Positions 14,287 to 16,775 of a DNA stretch of 16,775 nt are shown in pieces; position 1 is the stretch's first letter; the number at the start of each line of letters is the position of its first letter. The DNA comes from Clostridia bacterium (GTDB taxonomy: Bacteria > Bacillota_A > Clostridia > Oscillospirales > Acutalibacteraceae), in assembly GCA_024699005.1 (NCBI GenBank), contig JAILQN010000237.1:1-16775 (forward strand), written 5' to 3'. Made by a program: the position numbers and the translations under genes. The notes under the pieces were generated by a model. The model saw only the letters and a list, made by a program, of their open reading frames with translations, had not been told where the DNA came from and searched no databases.

Positions 14287-14586
14287 TCAACATATGATAT
14301 CAGGATAATCCGAACTCTGCGGCTTTATGACCGCGATGGACACATGCGTAAGTCCCGTAGCGCAGCATTTCGGGGTATTTCCCGTAATCCACATACGGAG
14401 CGCAACATCTGGGACAACGGCAAGAAGGAAAAAAATCAAACCGAAAAATATCGGAAGCAGCATACACACAGCAAGAACCATTTTGCTTTTTATGAGGCCG
14501 CAATAACCGAGTATGGCGGATGCAAACCCCAGACAAAACAAAACAAAGTCGCATAAATAAAGATGTTTTTTTATAAACGAGAACAA
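14287..14586 (-). CDS. Small two-helix membrane protein, possibly frameshifted
   Basis: Not a recognised family. A TTG start at 14586 is supported by GGAGGTG exactly 7 bases upstream and by a promoter at 14667-14695. The 99-residue frame begins MFSFIKKHLYLC and has two hydrophobic helices (about 12-32 and 36-56). After residue 53 the frame loses any protein-like character. In the -1 frame, joined exactly at the run T_TTT_TTC (14434-14428), the sequence reads PSCRCPRCCAPYVDYGKYP, later ACVHRGH, ending at 14300. This looks like a zinc-ribbon tail, with CPxC and a degenerate second knuckle. The gene may therefore be a frameshifted pseudogene, a sequencing homopolymer error, or a programmed -1 frameshift giving a 95-residue product. 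Confidence 0.55.
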   Translation of the reverse strand: MFSFIKKHLYLCDFVLFCLGFASAILGYCGLIKSKMVLAVCMLLPIFFGLIFFLLAVVPDVALRMWITGNTPKCCATGLTHVSIAVIKPQSSDYPDIIC

Positions 14587-14666
14587 AATAAAACACCTCC
14601 GGATGAACATTGACAGAACAAAACAGAACCGCTGCAAACGAACTCCCAGTACAGTATGATCAGATT

Positions 14667-14695
14667 ATTTTACATTGTATGCTTGGATTTCTCAA
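14667..14695 (-). promoter_or_regulatory. Promoter of the small membrane protein gene
   Basis: Minus strand -35 TTGAGA (14695-14690), 17-base spacer, -10 TAAAAT (14672-14667). The predicted leader is about 75 bases to the TTG start. The -35 box is identical to that of the M42 operon. Confidence 0.6.
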
Positions 14696-14735
14696 TATAT
14701 AGAAGAATATTTTTTTAACTTAACATAAAAAACTA

Positions 14736-14764
14736 TTGAATAACTTTTTTCACGGTGATAATAT
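14736..14764 (+). promoter_or_regulatory. Promoter of the rnf operon
   Basis: Plus strand -35 TTGAAT (14736-14741), 17-base spacer, -10 TAATAT (14759-14764). The transcript would start near 14771 and carry a leader of about 38 bases before the rnfC start at 14809. Confidence 0.65.
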
Positions 14765-14808
14765 GTTATTTGTGGATTTATGTGAATAATAAGGAGTTGA
14801 GGTATAAT

Positions 14809-16161
14809 ATGAGCAAATACTCCCCCGGGGGGATCCTGCACGCGGTAAAACGCGGACACGGCGGGGTTTATCCGGAGCATAGCAAACTGACAAAAGACTG
14901 CGAGATCATAAGGATCGATCCTCCGGAGACGGTCTCGCTGCCCATGAGCCAGCATATCGGCGCGCCGTGCACTCCGACTGTGGCGGTGGGCGACGTCGTA
15001 TCCGTAGGGCAGGTGATCGGTGACAGCGACAAATTCATATCAGCGCCGATACACGCCTCGGTTTCGGGCAAAGTCACGTCCCTTAAACCCGTCAGGCTGG
15101 CAAACGGCACGGAAGTGCCCGCCGTCACCATCGAAAATGACGGCGAGGACCGCCTGTTCGAGGGAATCGAGCCTCCGAAGGCGGAAAACCAGGACGATCT
15201 TGTGCGCGCAGTCAGAGACTCCGGTCTTGTGGGCCTGGGCGGCGCGGGCTTCCCGTCGCACGTCAAGCTGCGCTTCGATCAGAGCAAGAATATTGACACT
15301 CTCGTCGTCAACGCAGCTGAGTGCGAGCCCTATATCACGGTGGACTACCGCGAATGCATCGATAATTCCTGGGACGTTTTCAGCGGAGTGTACACCCTCG
15401 CGGAGCTCTGCGGCTTCAAAAACGTGGTGATCGCCGTTGAGGACAACAAGCCCGAGGCGATAAAAATACTGAAGAAGATCGCGGACGACGACAACGGACA
15501 CGGCGACATCGTCAAACTGATGACCCTTAAGTCCCGTTACCCGCAGGGTGCGGAGAAGATGATGGTCCTGTCCGCAACCGGCAGACGCGTCCCGCCCGGC
15601 AAGCTGCCCGCGGACGTGGGCTGCGTGGTCATGAACGTGGCGTCCGTCGCCTTTATCGGGCGTTATTTAAAGACCGGCAAGCCGCTCGTCAGCCGTTCGC
15701 TTACCGTCAGCGGCGGGTGCATCGCCAAGCCTGCCAACGTCCGCGCGCCTATCGGCACGGAGATACAGAAGATAATAGATTTCTGCGGCGGCTTTACCGG
15801 GGAACCGGAGAAAGTGCTCGTCGGCGGCCCGATGATGGGTCAGTCGATCGTGTCGACGACCGCGCCGATAGTCAAGAGCAACAACGCGATACTTGCCCTG
15901 TCGGCGAAGGAGGACACTGCTAAACGTCCCGAATCCGCCTGCATCCACTGCGGCAGGTGCGCCTCCGTGTGCCCGATGAACCTTGTGCCCACGAACATCA
16001 AACGCTTTGCCGTAAAAAAAGACGCCGCCGGACTTCAGGAAGCCGGCGTGATGGTCTGCATGGAGTGCGGCAGCTGCGCTTTCACCTGTCCCGCATCCAT
16101 ACCGCTGGTGCAGTATATGAGGCAGGGCAAGGCGATAGTGAAGGCGGCGGCAACCAAATAG
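14809..16161 (+). CDS. rnfC: Rnf complex subunit RnfC
   Basis: Peripheral subunit of the ion-pumping ferredoxin:NAD+ oxidoreductase; it carries the NADH/FMN site and two 4Fe-4S clusters on the cytoplasmic face. It has 450 residues, typical of the short clostridial form without the long C-terminal repeats. Seen: GGILHAVKRGHGGVYPEHSK at the N-terminus, the nucleotide-binding GLVGLGGAGFPSHVKL, NAAECEPYITVDYRE, and two CxxCxxCxxxCP motifs (Cys378/381/384/388 and Cys417/420/423/427). The start at ATG 14809 is set by TTGAGG 6 bases upstream; the in-frame ATG at 14755 would place the start on the -10 box of the promoter. It is the first gene of the operon. The rnfCDGEAB order is usual, but the gap to rnfD is unusually long. 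Confidence 0.97.
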   Translation: MSKYSPGGILHAVKRGHGGVYPEHSKLTKDCEIIRIDPPETVSLPMSQHIGAPCTPTVAVGDVVSVGQVIGDSDKFISAPIHASVSGKVTSLKPVRLANGTEVPAVTIENDGEDRLFEGIEPPKAENQDDLVRAVRDSGLVGLGGAGFPSHVKLRFDQSKNIDTLVVNAAECEPYITVDYRECIDNSWDVFSGVYTLAELCGFKNVVIAVEDNKPEAIKILKKIADDDNGHGDIVKLMTLKSRYPQGAEKMMVLSATGRRVPPGKLPADVGCVVMNVASVAFIGRYLKTGKPLVSRSLTVSGGCIAKPANVRAPIGTEIQKIIDFCGGFTGEPEKVLVGGPMMGQSIVSTTAPIVKSNNAILALSAKEDTAKRPESACIHCGRCASVCPMNLVPTNIKRFAVKKDAAGLQEAGVMVCMECGSCAFTCPASIPLVQYMRQGKAIVKAAATK

Positions 16162-16179
16162 CGACTGCTTAATAATGTG

Positions 16180-16339
16180 TAATTAGTAATGTGTAATGTG
16201 CAATTGCGCCGAACCGGGACATTACTGCCGACTTTTCACCGCCCCATCAGCTCGTCGGCATCTTCCGGGGCGGAAGGAAGCCGGCTGCTGTCCGATCTGA
16301 AGCGCCATTACACATTACACATTGCACATTGCTAATTAA
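16180..16339. mobile_element. 160-base element with terminal inverted repeats between rnfC and rnfD
   Basis: The left arm 16180-16206 and right arm 16305-16339 are inverted copies built from TAATTAG and AATGTG(T/C)AATG units. Over the first 25 aligned bases 22 match and the three differences are T/C changes, two of which would still pair as G-U in plus-strand RNA. The core (16207-16304) is GC-rich with no ORF and contains TGCCGAC (16226-16232), CCGCCCC (16239-16245), GTCGGCA (16254-16260) and GGGGCGG (16267-16273), two interleaved 7-base complements. No target-site duplication is evident. It fits a MITE or structured RNA element inserted in the operon. Confidence 0.6.
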
Positions 16340-16385
16340 CCCTATCCGTTCTCAACGCTGAAAAACAGAAAGGTTATAGATAAAA

Positions 16386-16775
16386 ATGAAATTAACTGTT
16401 TCCCCCTCCCCCCACGTTCACCACGCGGATACGGTGACCGGAATAATGCTCGATGTTATCATCGCGCTTGTTCCGGCTCTCGCGGCTTCGTTGTTCGTGT
16501 TCGGGCCGAGGTCATTGTTGATAGTCGCCGTATGCGTCGCGTCCTGCGTCTTCTTTGAGTTCATATCGAGGAAGATCATGAAAAGGAACACGACCATAGG
16601 CGATCTGAGCGCGGTCGTCACCGGGATGCTCCTTGCGTTCAACTGCCCTGTGACCGTGCCGCTCTGGATGTGCGTCGTCGGCTCCGCCGCCGCGATCATC
16701 CTTGCAAAGCAGCTTTTCGGCGGCATCGGTCAGAATTTCGTCAATCCCGCCATAGCCGGCAGGATCGTCATGCTG
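16386..16775 (+). CDS. rnfD: Rnf complex subunit RnfD (3' end cut by window edge)
   Basis: Integral membrane subunit of the Rnf complex with a covalently bound flavin. The 130 visible codons read MKLTVSPSPHVHHADTVTGI at the N-terminus, then hydrophobic helices (MLDVIIALVPALAASLFVFG, SLLIVAVCVASCVFFEF), GDLSAVVTGMLLAFNCPVTV, and KQLFGGIGQNFVNPAIAGRI, all characteristic of RnfD/NqrB. The flavin-attachment threonine lies beyond the window. An AGAAAGG is 12 bases upstream of the ATG, a little far. It follows rnfC after 224 bases that hold the inverted-repeat element, so its expression depends on read-through or on an unseen internal promoter. Confidence 0.95.
   Translation, partial: MKLTVSPSPHVHHADTVTGIMLDVIIALVPALAASLFVFGPRSLLIVAVCVASCVFFEFISRKIMKRNTTIGDLSAVVTGMLLAFNCPVTVPLWMCVVGSAAAIILAKQLFGGIGQNFVNPAIAGRIVML

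Noticed and set aside
14041..14556. Plus-strand open frame of 171 codons
   Set aside because: It runs across the inverted-repeat element, the terminator and the antisense of the small membrane gene, has no ribosome binding site, and its translation has no domain-like pattern.
14770..14795. Possible Rex or other redox operator upstream of rnfC
   Set aside because: Only short TTATT/AATAA ends are symmetrical; the central bases do not match a Rex-type TTGTxAA/TTxACAA site.

Overview
The window looks like a chromosomal segment from an anaerobic, low-redox Bacillota bacterium, most likely a gut- or rumen-type Clostridia (Oscillospirales-like). The basis is GC-rich coding DNA with AT-rich spacers, strong AGGAGG-type ribosome binding sites, some GTG/TTG starts, an Rnf complex, and cohesin/dockerin-type proteins with Thr/Pro-rich linkers. 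The taxonomy is an inference; no rRNA or tRNA gene is present to test it.

Bases 1-5445 hold a minus-strand housekeeping block. asnB (asparagine synthase), ddl (D-Ala-D-Ala ligase) and argS (arginyl-tRNA synthetase, cut by the window edge within a few codons of its end) lie 20-25 bases apart and probably form one operon. An aspartate/glutamate-racemase-family gene lies upstream of asnB. The spacer between them carries a perfect palindrome, a small hairpin and TTCATT-rich low-complexity DNA.

Bases 5632-12318 hold the most interesting part, a long minus-strand cluster. Transcription order is two divergent M42 metallo-aminopeptidases, a GNAT acetyltransferase, a membrane-anchored cohesin-like protein, a Thr-rich single-pass membrane protein, a secreted dockerin protein, and a second Thr-rich single-pass membrane protein with a cytoplasmic zinc ribbon. 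The first six genes overlap or nearly abut, and a good promoter (TTGAGA-17-TAGAAT) precedes the first. The set looks like a small enzyme-free cell-surface cohesin/dockerin module: a receptor, a ligand and two related stalk proteins. A lipoprotein serpin diverges from this cluster on the plus strand (12487-13890), which recalls the serpins known from some cellulosomes.

Bases 13891-14808 are a spacer. It holds an inverted-repeat element, a bidirectional terminator, and a small minus-strand gene for a two-helix membrane protein whose Cys-rich, zinc-ribbon-like tail lies in the -1 frame behind a T7 run. It also has divergent promoters for that gene and for rnfC. Bases 14809-16775 begin an rnf operon (rnfC, then rnfD cut by the window end). 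The rnfC-rnfD gap is unusually long and contains a 160-base element with terminal inverted repeats and a possible pseudoknot core.
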